Source of the DNA: Prostheceraeus crozeri
Taxonomy: Eukaryota; Platyhelminthes; Polycladida; Euryleptidae
Assembly (NCBI GenBank): GCA_907163375.1
Contig: CAJQUW010004740.1
Coordinates: 201,501-265,500, forward strand
Length of the DNA: 64,000 bases
Direction: 5' to 3'
The translations under genes were made by a program, and so were the position numbers. This document shows, one piece after another, positions 57,901 through 63,519 of the stretch (positions are counted from its first letter, which is position 1; each line of letters starts with the position of its first letter). The notes under the pieces are model-generated. The model was not told the DNA's origin. It was given only the letters and a program-made list of their open reading frames with translations, and ran no database searches.

Positions 57901-60878
57901 GAACCAACTACTGCGACACAATTAACTAGAAAACTGAATATTTCATTCGTATTTATGCTGACGAGTGCGATTGCTAGAATGAAGATTAAAATACGCATCA
58001 AGTGAGAATGAAAAAGTAAGTACTTTACTCGTATAAGTAACAAGTGTTTCCATTCATTAACTATAATAATAATGTTGAAATTGCGATAAAAAAGTGAGAA
58101 AACAAAACGACTTTGTAGCATACATCTGTTTTTCTTATATAAGTTGAGAGAAGTCCTTGCTTTGATGGTTTTCTTTATTAAGTAAGCTCATTGATTATAT
58201 TAATCGATCATGGATTTCATAATCACAGAATTATTTTGTCAGAAATTATAAAGCTAACTAGTAAATTGACTATTGATTGTGACAAAGGATGATCATTTTT
58301 TCATAATGATCTAATTATCCAATTATCAAGAATGATCTTTGTCATCTGCTATGATATTTTAAGACTTTGAAAAATGTAAGTGTTTTCTAGAGGTAACTTA
58401 TTGCGATACATCTAAATATACCAATTTCCAAGCGATTTTTGGCCTCCTGCAATATATTAATTTCATTCAAGAACAGCACTGAATGCCCGTTAAAAAATCG
58501 ATCAATCACATTAACATTGATAATTCAATGATCTTTATTGATCACTCTTGCTTTCTAGTTGATGTGAAGTGCTAAAATCCGAGAAATTGCAATTAATGCA
58601 CGCCATATATCTACAATCTCTCCATGAGGTGAAAAATTGTCATCATAACATAATTAGTAGAATAAATATTAAATAAATTTGTACTTGCAGAACTCATCAA
58701 CGTTTATTTCAGTAAAGTTTTTCTACTAGAGTAAAACACTTGCGCTTCATTTTCGATGCATGTACTTGACAGTGCGATGCACCCCAGACTAAGCTGTACA
58801 AATTAAAAAGTTGATTTCTTTACTCACAAATGAAGCGATTACTTTACAAATGAAAACAATAATCAGGGTTTAGGAATGTCCTGAAAACGTCGAAAACAGG
58901 ATGCAAAGGATGTAAGAGCAGGAATCACATGACTTGTTGCCGTGGTTGATAAATTCATTGCTGAAATATTTGAGCAATTATTTCCCTACCTCTCTGAAGT
59001 TCGACCGTTATCCGACACGCTTCATCTGCTACCTTTATTTACGCTCACAGGCAGCCTAAGTATTTATCTCACAGGAATCATAGATTGAAATTCGGCTTTT
59101 ATCCATTGAGATTTAACGGAATGAATTATAAAATTCGTTTTCATGAGGATAGAATGTGGAAAGAGTTGAAAGAAATAAAGCGCATGTCCCAATTTCTGGT
59201 CTTGCATGTTGTGCGAGTAAACATATCAGATGCAGCATCTGTTTTTGAAGAGACTACCTCTCGTTGACATACATGTTTATTACATCGCAGTTACAAATGC
59301 CAAAAATCTGCGGAATACGTTTGTTCCCACTTTGATAGTTTTCTACTAATCTTGTTGCGTGGCATTTGAATGTGCAGCTTGTTCTCACATTTTATACTTT
59401 GTTTCATTTCAAGTCTTGCTCTGGCATATCTTAAGGACGTAGATATCAAATATATCATACAAGTTATCATGAGATTTCATATAGTTTCACATCATATCGT
59501 TGACAATGAGAATGAAAATATTAGCGCATAATTCGATGTGATCCACCTGTTCGCTATACTGCGGCGCGGCAAAGCGAGAATAAATGGATACAGGGCAGTC
59601 TGATGTGCACTCCATCAACTTGTTCACTCATTCTACACTGTACATGTATTTATCAGCAATTCAAGCCGGAGGCACTCACGATAGGCCAAGAGCCGCAAAT
59701 AGAGTTTCAACCACAGAATTAGATTGTTTAATCGTATCACTTTTCTAGAAGTGCAAACTGATTCAAAACGATGGCACATGCAGGAATTTAATAATTGGGC
59801 AAAAAGAAATTCCCAATACCTTACAGAGATAGGAAAAATAGTCGTGCGTCGCTTGCGGATTGCTCTGAATTCTTTCAAAATGCTCCGATCGCCACGACTC
59901 CTTCAGATTCGAAAAATTCAGATCACTGCGCAAAAGTTTTCTCGATAATGTTGAGCCCTCCGATCATTTTAAAAAAAGTTAGCAGGCGCATGAAAAAACG
60001 TTCACAAACTTCTCTGTAGAACTTGACATCGTTTGTGTCTCTTTGCTGTGTGATCCAGTTGATAACAGTCACTGAAATTTTGCATAATTTGGCGTGTTTA
60101 ATGTTAAACTGGATGCTCATTGTTCGATTGCTATGGTAATTAGTCAGGAGATTGTGCCATTTCATGTACATTACATATTCCAATGCTTCTCTTCTAGTCA
60201 AACGGAAGAAGAGACGAACTGTCTAATTCTGTGGTTCCAACACTTCAGTTCAATGAAATCTGGCATGCAGAACTGAACATCCTGCTAGCCACACATCTTT
60301 TGCATGACAATTTGATCTATCGTCAAATTCATTTCATTCTGTCAATGAGAAAACTACTATCAAAATGACTTATTGCTTTTGCCTGATGGCTTTTGGCTTG
60401 TGGAGGGTCGTGACGCGACTTTCGAATGATGGCTTATGGTTTATTCTGCGTGTCTCCGGCCTTAGAGTCCAGTGCAGATAAAATTTCATGGGAGTGTCCT
60501 TGTTTTTTTTGCTAAAATATTCGAATAACAATATTAAGAAAAGTAAGTTCAGTCATCATCGTCATGTTCTAATGGAAATCGGTCAATGGAAGTTTCTTAT
60601 ACCCAAAACAAAAAAAAATCCAAAAGTTGCTGTTTTTATATTCAGGGATTATTACTGCATATGTCAGGTGTATGAAAATTGTAAATTATATCGTCGAATT
60701 TATAGCTATTATTTATGTGAGAAATTAACTCCGACATGTTCGTGAATAATTGTCTTCATATTTCCAGCTACCCACTGTCTTCAAACCCTATATCAATTTC
60801 TGCTTGACTGCCGATGCGTGCCAGCGGTATCTCCAACACCACAAAGAAAATAACCAAATGTTTGCAACATTTTTGCAG
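9711..60878 (+). CDS. PLEKHG5: PLEKHG5-like RhoGEF gene, seven exons, 3' part beyond window
   Basis: PLEKHG5 (Syx) proteins activate Rho GTPases through a DH-PH module and act at cell junctions and in neurons. Seven exons join in frame to about 349 residues. Intron 1 is phase 1 and all later introns are phase 0. The protein has a Ser/Lys-rich N-terminal part, a segment with RFSQMFYSSPSKEKLDRLND (about 146-163) resembling the vertebrate RFSGFF...MEQLEGKL region, a linker with SSWHDVVKDHEKLNKKESAQ, then the start of the DH domain (IWELLTTEVNYMRILK from about residue 223; DRLFSNIEEVYLANKQLW; VFKPYINFCLTADACQRYL). The order and wording follow human PLEKHG5 from memory. No Raf-type Ras-binding domain is seen upstream, so this may be a short isoform, or 5' exons may lie outside. 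The remaining DH, PH and C-terminal exons are not found before 64000. The introns are full of transposons. Confidence 0.88.
11810..11840. promoter_or_regulatory. Pair of CRE-like TGACGTCA octamers
   Basis: Two perfect TGACGTCA palindromes lie at 11810-11817 and 11833-11840, 15 bp apart, in intron 1. TGACGTCA is the consensus for CREB/ATF-type bZIP proteins. With their flanks they form an imperfect inverted repeat. Function in this intron is inferred only from the motif. Confidence 0.3.
12179..12310 (+). repeat. tRNA-derived SINE, family 1
   Basis: The head has an A-box-like TAGCTCAGTTGGT, an anticodon-like stem-loop (CAGGTCTAGTTAACCTG) and a good T-arm with B box GTAGGTTCGAGTCCTAC. The acceptor and D stems do not pair properly, so it is not a working tRNA. 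The downstream tail, from GCACATCTTT to CATTTCATTTTATTG, recurs at about 60282-60350 without the head, which marks this as a SINE. Confidence 0.65.
13848..13940 (+). repeat. Possible SINE head (tRNA-like)
   Basis: CTCAGTGGTTGGGCTAACG and, downstream, GAAGTTCAAATCTGATC look like degenerate Pol III A and B boxes with tRNA-like spacing. It ends just left of the mariner element. No second copy was seen. Confidence 0.3.
14207..14500 (+). repeat. Three sub-terminal repeat blocks inside the mariner element
   Basis: A block of about 65 bp starting AGCTATGCCACTTGTTTTTG and running on through CATAGATTTCACATTTGAATC recurs at about 14207, 14311 and 14434. The copies differ by scattered substitutions. 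They lie between the left terminal repeat and the transposase. Confidence 0.7.
14577..15620 (+). pseudogene. Mariner-type transposase pseudogene (DDE)
   Basis: This is the transposase of the element at 13951-15765. A likely start is ATG 14577 (MEFSTIEKVLLH). The N-terminal DNA-binding half is scattered over frames (HNSSGDENRQKVIEAVTENP; SDFTVRKVLKAEHYHPYKP). The catalytic half is clearer: FLRKLTFSDECVMSLTGNIN (first Asp), LLFQQDGAPPHCSLSAR (second Asp) and EWQARSPDLTPCDFWFW (third). It ends with EHDGELFEE at 15620. At least three frame changes, including one near 15184-15208 and one near 15370, together with internal stops in the N-terminal half, make it non-functional. The family is common in arthropods and molluscs. 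Confidence 0.88.
16340..16797 (+). pseudogene. LINE 3'-end fragment
   Basis: At 16402-16577 one frame reads LCDRKLLMRLKRKLLKSMLR, then AYGIKTVAVTKRLHRQMEVV and EMKMLKFSLGVL. It matches the C-terminal block of LINE reverse transcriptases (CDRxxPxxLKxK...YGxExWxxxK...EMxMLR). Degraded downstream sequence resembling RIERIPEREEHT follows. The fragment runs into the GAA/GGA microsatellite at 16798. It lacks the RT core, as expected for a 5'-truncated insertion. Confidence 0.7.
16798..17370 (+). repeat. GAA/GGA microsatellite, left tract
   Basis: About 570 bp of GAAGAG passing into (GGA)n on the + strand, with interruptions near 16930-16955, 17035-17050, 17160 and 17215-17225. Long open frames here (poly-Glu, poly-Arg, poly-Ser, poly-Pro, poly-Leu) come from the repeat alone and are not genes. 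Such purine tracts can form triplexes. Confidence 0.97.
17801..18613 (-). CDS. PLE GIY-YIG endonuclease part
   Basis: A reading frame of about 270 codons. Its middle has CIYVIQCSRCNVMYVGQS followed by NPLRQRICEHLRAIRHRDA. The paired Cys, the Y-V-I and Y-V-G-Q blocks and the Arg of L-R-Q-R-I are the GIY-YIG nuclease core with the zinc-knuckle-like insert seen in PLEs. In Penelope elements this domain nicks the target for primed reverse transcription. The C-terminal 60 residues (to YSFLR) fit the usual tail. It lies just downstream of the RT frame and overlaps it by about 130 bp in a different frame. In an intact relative the two would be one polyprotein. Confidence 0.8.
   Translation of the reverse strand: MVLKTRPAIKSFLVLPITRSTSTKVLCSHRSFAGPHALLLARTFDGTCHTVFPIWRSLGVTRSSIRSCWKRVLNISGLASSWSPGFRRCGGQRCERAVSPLNAMFSRMRTPFVPIQCSLTSNCSSTHCIYVIQCSRCNVMYVGQSSNPLRQRICEHLRAIRHRDANSPLVPHFTNFCNESHLSFFAIDRSFRDQNRLAKENTVDQIPCTLQPNGLNRCLNKDSQTINLVTFHSSCTQRLNAVIQESCRQVTDISVRLSYRRDKNLYSFLR
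18480..19966 (-). CDS. PLE reverse transcriptase
   Basis: RT motifs in order: CNLSSSLPTSFELLSLLNKP and FVPTPTRCN at the N-terminal side, ITVRPADKGGRWIIMDSEVY, FHILPKVHK, PGRPIVADIRTNSSNIAR, FDVRSLYTNVPINEGI (first catalytic Asp), GVAMGKSFGGSFANLYLGEW, RFQDDILAIW (catalytic DD) and TSIRFLDLEIY. This layout, with K-x-H-K and the RFxDD box, is that of Penelope-like RTs, which are related to telomerase. The frame is open farther upstream to 20369, but homology begins near 19960, right after the SGNH-like ORF stops. Confidence 0.88.
19967..20860 (-). CDS. PLE upstream ORF with SGNH-hydrolase-like domain
   Basis: About 298 codons of unique sequence. The first half is a Ser/Thr/Ala-rich, low-complexity linker. 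The second half (about 20435 down to 19967) has QILLLGDGNFQTF, IALPNGRLSALRSYTRGL, KVFVCLSLLDRGNRV, FPNATLFILLPGITSDF and a C-terminal NVWDPHTKQEVFQKITMHLN. The G-D-x-N block near the start, the L-x-D-R-G-N-R block and the D-x-H near the end mimic SGNH/GDSL-hydrolase blocks I, III and V. The block I Ser is Gly here, so activity is doubtful. The frame runs on through the GGA tract to 21469, but that is repeat, so the true N-terminus is lost. Its role in the PLE is unknown; such domains do occur in retroelement ORFs. Confidence 0.6.
   Translation of the reverse strand: MIRANQRLLSDSPSHATASSDTSAASASASTTTSSALPTTSPEAVSHIHVGAAPVTNRPITSTTATSISVSAPSTLPATASLSVASASSLISTPNHCDSSIGTTHDGPTAPTPIFDSVSGSSTAFSTTAAHHAPETSAAAPSSSLEPQILLLGDGNFQTFTDNRCRVIALPNGRLSALRSYTRGLSDSHQYSKVFVCLSLLDRGNRVVTNFTTLKSLLGRCHQLFPNATLFILLPGITSDFTPAERATHQEFTTMVRNKHPSNSIVLAAPSPFYSSMNVWDPHTKQEVFQKITMHLN
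20865..21256 (+). repeat. GGA microsatellite, right tract
   Basis: About 390 bp of (GGA)n, purer than the left tract, with short interruptions near 20930, 21068, 21121 and 21151. It is in the same strand orientation as 16798-17370. Long homopolymeric reading frames over it are artefacts. Confidence 0.97.
22375..22702 (+). mobile_element. MITE family A, 3'-truncated copy
   Basis: It starts CACATAATTAGATTGTTTAA and follows the 59712 copy through GGCACATGCAGGAAC, CTTCAGATTCGAAGAA and CGTTCACAAACTTCT, then similarity stops near TGTCTCTTT. The right terminal repeat is absent. Confidence 0.75.
22703..22985 (-). pseudogene. Retroelement-like ORF scrap (PD-nuclease-like motif)
   Basis: On the minus strand, SPADILIPDWSLEKAAAVDT is followed, in part in another frame, by LTAAEKRKHHANDRKR and WICVPMSVATYGV. 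I recognise the P-A-D-I-L-x-P-x-W...A-A-x-D-x-T-V...K-x-x-x-N-D...W-x-C-V-P pattern from the C-terminal end of multi-copy invertebrate retroelement ORFs; it resembles a restriction-like nuclease core. The element class is not certain. It lies next to the truncated MITE. Too short and broken to be a gene. Confidence 0.4.
25923..25996 (+). CDS. PLEKHG5: PLEKHG5-like exon b
   Basis: This 74-bp exon lies between a ttcttatttcag acceptor and a gtaagt donor. The first two bases finish the codon split by intron 1 (phase 1); 24 codons follow and it ends in phase 0. It encodes a charged linker, RDESKGVVLRQNKERKQDKR. There is no domain in it. The call rests on strong splice sites and exact phase agreement with both neighbours. 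Confidence 0.65.
27068..27811. mobile_element. Foldback (hairpin) element 1
   Basis: A 744-bp near-perfect palindrome. The left arm, beginning GTCCGGGAGCCAGCGTGAAG, is repeated in reverse at the right end; arms are about 345 bp, with a loop of about 50 bp around 27413-27465. TA flanks both ends (27066-27067, 27812-27813), fitting a Tc1/mariner-like target. It carries no transposase. Arm differences are few, so it is either young or kept alike by conversion. Confidence 0.9.
28269..28721 (+). repeat. Repeat family B copy
   Basis: Begins TACAGAGATAAATAG and ends ATCTATCTCTGTG, forming short inverted ends. Internal landmarks AAATCAATTTTCCATTGAA, GTGAGAAGTCGAACGG, CTTGGCCAATCA and CCATTGCATACGATGGCTGAG recur in the copies at 42457 and 49088. 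It is probably a non-autonomous DNA element; no target duplication was seen. A 118-codon ORF over it (28369-28725) is not a gene. Confidence 0.75.
28822..29226. repeat. Repeat family B, two partial copies head to head
   Basis: 28822 to about 29000 matches the right half of repeat B in reverse (AGAGATGGATTCATTTGCG is the reversed end; GGTAGCAAGCGATAGAGATTG is reversed internal sequence). About 29000-29226 matches the same half forward, ending CCATTTCTGTGG. The pair forms an imperfect hairpin. Confidence 0.65.
34973..35804. mobile_element. pogo/Tigger-like non-autonomous DNA transposon
   Basis: The left end reads CAGCCGAACCTCTGCATAGT and the right end, reversed, CAGTCGAATCTCTGCATAGT. This CAGTCGAACCTC-type terminus is typical of pogo/Tigger elements. 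TA precedes the left end; the base pair after the right end is CA, a likely decayed TA. CATAGTGAA or close variants recur at about 34990, 35019, 35090 and 35126 on the left and in the right end. No transposase was recognised in the 832 bp. Confidence 0.75.
37598..37659 (-). repeat. tRNA-derived SINE head, family 3
   Basis: The reverse strand reads GCCTTGTGGTAGAGTGTTCG with, downstream, GAATTGGGCTCAAACTTTGG. These are Pol III A and B boxes with tRNA spacing, and similar heads are common in bivalve and other invertebrate SINEs. The tail is not defined. Confidence 0.5.
37790..37880 (+). repeat. Short dispersed repeat C, copy 1
   Basis: About 90 bp shared with 40504-40595: ATTTCCTTCTTTGTTGAATC, then GTCATCAGTTACCACTGCTC and GTGCATGTCGCTGC. 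The function and element class are unknown. Confidence 0.55.
39276..39432. repeat. 30-bp minisatellite, about five units
   Basis: A 30-bp unit starting GGTTCCTTGAATTTGAGGAA is repeated about five times in two alternating sub-types (TTTGAGGAAGAACGG and CTTTGGAAACAGTGAC). Because 30 is a multiple of three, it leaves open frames on both strands (a ten-residue V-Q-G-x-x-T-V repeat on the minus strand, 39114-39545). I see no evidence that it is coding. Confidence 0.85.
40504..40595 (+). repeat. Short dispersed repeat C, copy 2
   Basis: It matches 37790-37880 through ATTTCATTCTTTGTTGAATG, GCCATCAGTGACCACTCCT and GTGCATGTCGCTGC. Upstream is a palindromic AT-rich stretch with ATATTACATGTAATAT at about 40464. 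Confidence 0.55.
42457..43669 (+). repeat. Repeat family B copy, split by foldback element 2
   Basis: The left part, 42457-42780, starts CACAGAGATAAATTGC and matches 28269 and 49088. It is interrupted at 42781-43497 and resumes at about 43498 with GTGGCCAATCACACCAGCCA, ending GCATTTCTGGG at 43669. The interruption is at a point that is continuous in the other two copies, so the foldback is younger. Confidence 0.8.
42781..43497. mobile_element. Foldback (hairpin) element 2, inserted in repeat B
   Basis: A 717-bp inverted repeat. The left arm begins GTCCGGCAGCCAGAACGAGT and is mirrored at the right end; arms are about 275 bp with a loop of about 165 bp near 43060-43225. TA flanks both ends (42779-42780, 43498-43499). 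The ends and the GCAGGGAACGAGG block are shared with element 1, so they are related families. No transposase. Confidence 0.9.
44517..44672 (+). CDS. PLEKHG5: PLEKHG5-like exon c
   Basis: A 52-codon exon, phase 0 at both ends, with acceptor ataatttacag and donor gtttgt. It reads NRRSLPPETYNKLNLHVW near its start and HRFSQMFYSSPSK at its end. The latter matches the RFSGFFSSGPS stretch of vertebrate PLEKHG5 that lies just before the DH region. A 132-codon ORF in another frame here is not supported. Confidence 0.8.
44673..47512 (+). other. Intron 3 of the PLEKHG5-like gene
   Basis: Phase 0, gtttgt to atattttcag. Mostly AT-rich with no named feature except a weak hammerhead-like core at 46033-46051. 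An 86-codon minus-strand ORF at 45461-45721 is unrecognised. Confidence 0.7.
46033..46051 (-). ncRNA. Possible hammerhead ribozyme relic
   Basis: The minus strand reads CTGATGA, eight bases, then GAAA, the two conserved halves of a hammerhead core. Stem II would be at most two pairs and I could not build stems I and III convincingly. Weak. Confidence 0.2.
47513..47677 (+). CDS. PLEKHG5: PLEKHG5-like exon d
   Basis: A 55-codon exon, phase 0 at both ends, acceptor tcatattttcag and donor gtaagg. It starts EKLDRLNDVLSTLSSNYF, goes through an Asp-rich stretch (CDDSCDGDDS) and ends KSSWHDVVKDHE. The acidic run followed by a DSWRELIDGHEK-like motif is the hallmark just before DH in PLEKHG5. Confidence 0.88.
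48120..48638 (-). mobile_element. MITE family A, full-length inverted copy
   Basis: Termini CACAGAATTAGAC and TCTAATTCTGTG, 519 bp. It is the reverse of the 59712 copy over nearly its whole length. The 8-bp flanks (ACCTAGAT and CATGGAAG) do not match, so the target duplication has decayed or the copy was rearranged. Confidence 0.85.
48856..49032 (+). mobile_element. Foldback element 2 family, right arm only
   Basis: It matches the right arm of 42781-43497: CTGCAATCTGCGTTCCATTG, GAACTCGGAAGACGCG, GTGAAAGTCTCACTTTCGGT and the end TTCTGGCTTCCGGAC followed by TA. No left arm is present, so it is a truncated or deleted copy. Confidence 0.75.
49088..49565 (+). repeat. Repeat family B, uninterrupted copy
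   Basis: Starts CACGGAGATAAGTTGCC and ends TATCCATCTCTGTG, about 478 bp. It is collinear with the 42457 copy on both sides of the foldback insertion and so gives the uninterrupted state. No target duplication was seen. Confidence 0.8.
49706..50680 (+). mobile_element. PLE 3' fragment with inverted terminal repeats
   Basis: An arm of about 185 bp at 49706-49890 is repeated in reverse at about 50490-50680; shared landmarks are GACAATTCATAATGTCCAAC, TGTGACGGGCCCTCGGCG and GATAGTATAGCGGTGTCAGC. Between them lies the GIY-YIG end of a Penelope-like element. PLEs are known for terminal repeats (pLTRs) that can be inverted in 5'-truncated copies, and this fits. Confidence 0.75.
49961..50495 (+). pseudogene. 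PLE GIY-YIG nuclease remnant
   Basis: The frame reads LKLPFIRDKCNREINRTIKK, a Cys-rich stretch (CNKNNNCRNCKC-like), then WIVYKYTCNICGEFYIVYTR, and in the adjoining frame TRYLEHKTAINSHSSTSALY, EHLAQKHSRIGGIGNYRIDF and TTFSEAKAITQFKPTNNRKH. The Y-x-C-x-x-C-x-x-F-Y-I-x-Y-T-x-R-x-x-x-H layout is the GIY-YIG core with its Cys pair; the order matches the C-terminal 180 residues of PLE proteins. The RT is missing. The coding part is broken. Confidence 0.75.
51418..51733 (+). mobile_element. MITE family A, internally deleted copy
   Basis: Starts CACAGAAGTAGATTG and ends ATTATTATGTG, 316 bp. The left 230 bp follow the 59712 copy to TTCTCGATAATG, then a deletion joins to the right 80 bp (ACCATTTCATTAGCGTTACA). 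The 8-bp flanks GGTATATC and GTCATACC agree at five of eight positions, a possible decayed duplication. Confidence 0.8.
52846..52874 (-). ncRNA. Hammerhead-ribozyme-like core (PLE-type relic)
   Basis: The minus strand reads CTGACGA, then TGGCCGTCTGTGACGCCT, then GAAA, then GGCC. The middle can fold as GGC(C)GTC-TGT-GACGCC, a good stem II, between the invariant CUGANGA and GAAA boxes. Type I hammerheads are reported in PLE terminal repeats. Stems I and III and the cleavage triplet were not settled, and no PLE coding sequence adjoins. Confidence 0.35.
54553..54648 (+). CDS. PLEKHG5: PLEKHG5-like exon e (start of DH domain)
   Basis: A 32-codon exon, phase 0 at both ends, acceptor aaccgtttcag and donor gtaagt. 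It encodes KLNKKESAQQSAIWELLTTE followed by VNYMRILKSVNT. The W-E-L-L-x-T-E-x-x-Y-x-x-x-L pattern is conserved region 1 of Dbl-homology domains; its Glu contacts the GTPase switch I in known RhoGEF structures. Confidence 0.92.
54649..55876 (+). other. Intron 5 of the PLEKHG5-like gene
   Basis: Phase 0, gtaagt to gttttgcag, 1.2 kb. It contains one SINE family 2 copy; the rest is unremarkable AT-rich DNA. Confidence 0.75.
54878..55057 (-). repeat. tRNA-derived SINE, family 2, copy 1
   Basis: The reverse strand starts GGTCTTCGTGGCACAGTGGT with TAAGTGCTTGGCC (A box) and a B-box-like part near GTGGTCGACCCCC. It matches 61047-61225 along about 180 bp, with tail CATACCAGGGGTTTCGACGG on the + strand. 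Confidence 0.75.
55877..56083 (+). CDS. PLEKHG5: PLEKHG5-like exon f (DH domain)
   Basis: A 69-codon exon, phase 0 at both ends, acceptor atgttttgcag and donor gtaatt. It contains DRLFSNIEEVYLANKQLW, closely like the ERLFSNIPEIAQLHRRLW segment of PLEKHG5, and ends LLNPLLLKDAFIE, equivalent to the LLQPGDFLKGF stretch. Confidence 0.93.
57332..57598. mobile_element. Tc1/mariner-like MITE
   Basis: A 267-bp element with inverted repeats of about 73 bp: CAGTACTGGCCATACG on the left and, reversed, CAGTACTGACCATAAG on the right, then GAGACACCCGTGGAATTTTC in both. TA flanks it at 57330-57331 and 57599-57600. The CAGTACTG terminus is typical of Tc1-like elements. Confidence 0.92.
59712..60233 (+). mobile_element. 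MITE family A, full-length copy with target duplication
   Basis: 522 bp, CACAGAATTAGATTG to TCTAATTCTGTG. The flanks GTTTCAAC (59704-59711) and GTTCCAAC (60234-60241) match at seven of eight positions, supporting an hAT-type 8-bp duplication. It serves as the reference for the family. The short ORFs over it are not genes. Confidence 0.88.
60282..60350 (+). repeat. SINE family 1 tail, 5'-truncated copy
   Basis: GCCACACATCTTTTGCATGA, CAATTTGATCTATCG and AATTCATTTCATTCTGTC match the tail of the SINE at 12179. The tRNA-like head is missing. It lies 41 bp right of the MITE A duplication. Confidence 0.55.
60768..60878 (+). CDS. PLEKHG5: PLEKHG5-like exon g (DH domain)
   Basis: A 37-codon exon, phase 0 at both ends, acceptor tatttccag and donor gtaatt. 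It reads LPTVFKPYINFCLTADACQR, then YLQHHKENNQMFATFLQ. This aligns with FKPYIRYCMEEEGC and the following NDLFRAYITWAE of PLEKHG5. The next expected block (the LADMLAKPHQRLTKYPLLL-like core) is not seen before the window ends. Confidence 0.92.
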
Positions 60879-61046
60879 GTAATTTGTCTGTGATTGCCCA
60901 TTTCGTTGTAAATTCAATATGCAAACAACATATTCTTGGCGCTACTTAAAGAGCCATTGCCGACATATCAAATGATGACAAACTTTTGAATGCTCGTGTG
61001 GAGCAAGAAAATAATGTGTTTGCCAACTAAAAAAATGAAGCTTTTA

Positions 61047-61225
61047 CGTCACTACTCCCCATACTTGGGGGTTGGACGGTGCTGACATAGTCAGACTTAT
61101 GGAGCGTTGTAGTACTTTTAGTCCGGACGCCCTTCCGGTCGACTTCCAATGACACCTTCGGGGCTAGACCTCTGGACCAAAAGATCGCTAGGCCAAGCAC
61201 TTAACCACTGTGCCACGGAGACCAC
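61047..61225 (-). repeat. tRNA-derived SINE, family 2, copy 2
   Basis: The reverse strand starts GTGGTCTCCGTGGCACAGTG and GTTAAGTGCTTGGCCTAGCG (A box), with AGAGGTCTAGCCCCG as a B-box-like part. The head resembles tRNA-Ser or tRNA-Leu. It is collinear with 54878-55057. Confidence 0.78.
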
Positions 61226-61683
61226 GTGTTTCCCAACTAACTGAAATGTAATGTATCCTTAGTAAGACATTTCGTTTTTGCAATTCGCACATTGACTTTA
61301 CTAAATACATTGACTGAACTTAGCATGATACTGAATTGTTATAACATTATTCGCTTTAATGAGATTGACAGATGTGAACATCTTAATTGTACTTACAGTA
61401 AAGTAAAATGCATTTTAAGTTAACGCTGTAATGTACCGTTATTGAGTCACTTCCTCAGTGCATCAAACCTTTAATACCATGGGTTGGAGTAGCAAGTAGC
61501 ATTGTCATGATTACATGAGGTCTTGACGCTTACCATGGATAGCCTAATACTATGTCTGAGCAAACCAAAATTCAGATCGCAATCCTAAATGAAAGTCACT
61601 TAAGGAACAACAATGCCAGCTGTACCATATGTTCCTGGAAATAATAATGCGCATCTTCAAACTGTTTCTATCCTGGTGCTACA

Positions 61684-61741
61684 TAGACTTGAACCTAAAG
61701 ACCCTGGACACAGGACGACCACTCTACCAAACGACCGCATG
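61684..61741 (-). repeat. tRNA-like relic or SINE head
   Basis: The reverse strand reads GCGGTCGTTTGGTAGAGTGG and TCTTTAGGTTCAAGTC, fitting A and B boxes, with a CCTG...CAGG anticodon-like stem. No intact cloverleaf and no second copy were found. Confidence 0.4.
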
Positions 61742-63519
61742 TCCAACCTATGCATGTCATTCTTCTAAAGAATATGCATAGTTTAATGTTTCTTGAATTT
61801 GATGAAATTCACTGTAGAACTGCTTTGCACTGATAGTGTTGCAAAGTTGTTTTCTTACAATAATTTTCAAATCTACGAGTACATTAATGTTTGCAACCGC
61901 ACTTTCATTCAGTGGTATCACAAAGGCAGTTTCTCTATAACTAGCTGCATCACTCTAATGTGAGCAGACTGAATAAAACAATGCTTGAATTATCACGTCG
62001 TAATTTGATTCATCATCAATCTGGAATACACTCTGAACTTTATCTTGTCTTCAGATCTTTTCAACCAATTCATAATTTTAATGTTGATGAGTTAATGACT
62101 TAATAGAATCATTTTGTAGTGATACTCCCATGGGAGGAAGACGCTGCGAAATGACTTTCAGTTTCATACAAGTAAATTCAACCAATGATACAGATTTTGG
62201 ACTAGAATTTCAGACATAAATCGAGTTTCCTAAATACGTCGTCCCATTGCAGGAGTTGGCCTGTCCGATATTGCTATCAAGCAGAGTCGGTTCTTCTTCA
62301 CAATGCGCTGTCAAAAACCGATACTTTGAACATTAAAGCTTGAAGGCTAATGAACTTGTCGTTATAGTTACGAAAATTTTCGATGTAGATCTTCATAGTT
62401 GTTCTCTGAATCATTTTAATAGCTCAAATGCGTTTGATTGAAAATGAGGTGAAATCGGTTCTTTACTTGAATAATTACGAGCTTCTAAGATTTAGAAAGC
62501 AGTGAAATTTCAAGGCTTGAGACAGTTTGTCAATTAACGCGTAAACATTGGATAGCTTGTCCGGACAGTGGTCCAGTTAAGTATTTTGACTGCTCTTATC
62601 TGTGCTGCTTTGAAGATGGATATTAAAACCTTAAGATATAAAAATAATTCAAGATGCATTCTGATAATGTGCGGTACAGTTAGAAAATAGGATTTCTGAC
62701 ATTTGTACATTTCAAAAAAATTACAAGCCACCGAATCGCGATCTATCACGTCGGCACTCGTGACATTCATCATTCATTGTATACATGTATTTTCAGACAT
62801 TCATCTGTAGACATGACATCTTTCCATCGAATCAAGAATTACAGAAGTCATCTATCAAGATCCGTTTCTAAATGCTGTCATTTACAAAAGTTCACTTTCT
62901 GATGTGATTTGATGAAGAAAAAGATTATTGGAGAAATGTCAACAGAGAAATCTGTTGAACGTAAAAAAGTGAAAATTCATAATGAAACCCTCATACTAGT
63001 GTTCCTTCTATCTTGTCTGTTCAATGCTTAATGCCACTCGACTAAAATTCATATCTCAAGCCTTCGCTGGAATGCAATATTTGAAATCCAATGGGAAAAT
63101 GTCAATGAATTTACTCATCAGATATTCAAGTTATCAACTCTGACGACATTGTCATTCAAACAAAAGCATGCGAGGAGGTGACAGAACATATGTCAAATTC
63201 TAACTCAATAATTTTCGTCACGTAGGCCCCTATCGGTGCAAAACTAATTCATTTCACACAAAAGTAGCAAAAAATGTCGTGAAGCTTTTATGACGATTAA
63301 ACTTTTCGCTAATTTAACTAATTTCATGAGGTAGACGAAGTGTCGCAGAAAACTGCGACTGCAATCTTATGAAGGACTCACATCCTCGAGAGATTAGCGT
63401 AGCAAATGCTGCTGAGTCATTTGCGATCGGCAACCAAAAAGAATAGCTTTTTGGAAAAGAGCAACAGTCTCAATAAGATGAACATGAAGTTGTCACTTCG
63501 ATAACCAATGGACGTGTAA

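Larger units (their letters stand above)
56084..60767 (+). other. Intron 6 of the PLEKHG5-like gene
   Basis: Phase 0, gtaatt to atttccag, 4.7 kb. It holds a Tc1-like MITE, a MITE A copy and a SINE 1 tail. 57600-59700 is featureless AT-rich DNA. Confidence 0.75.
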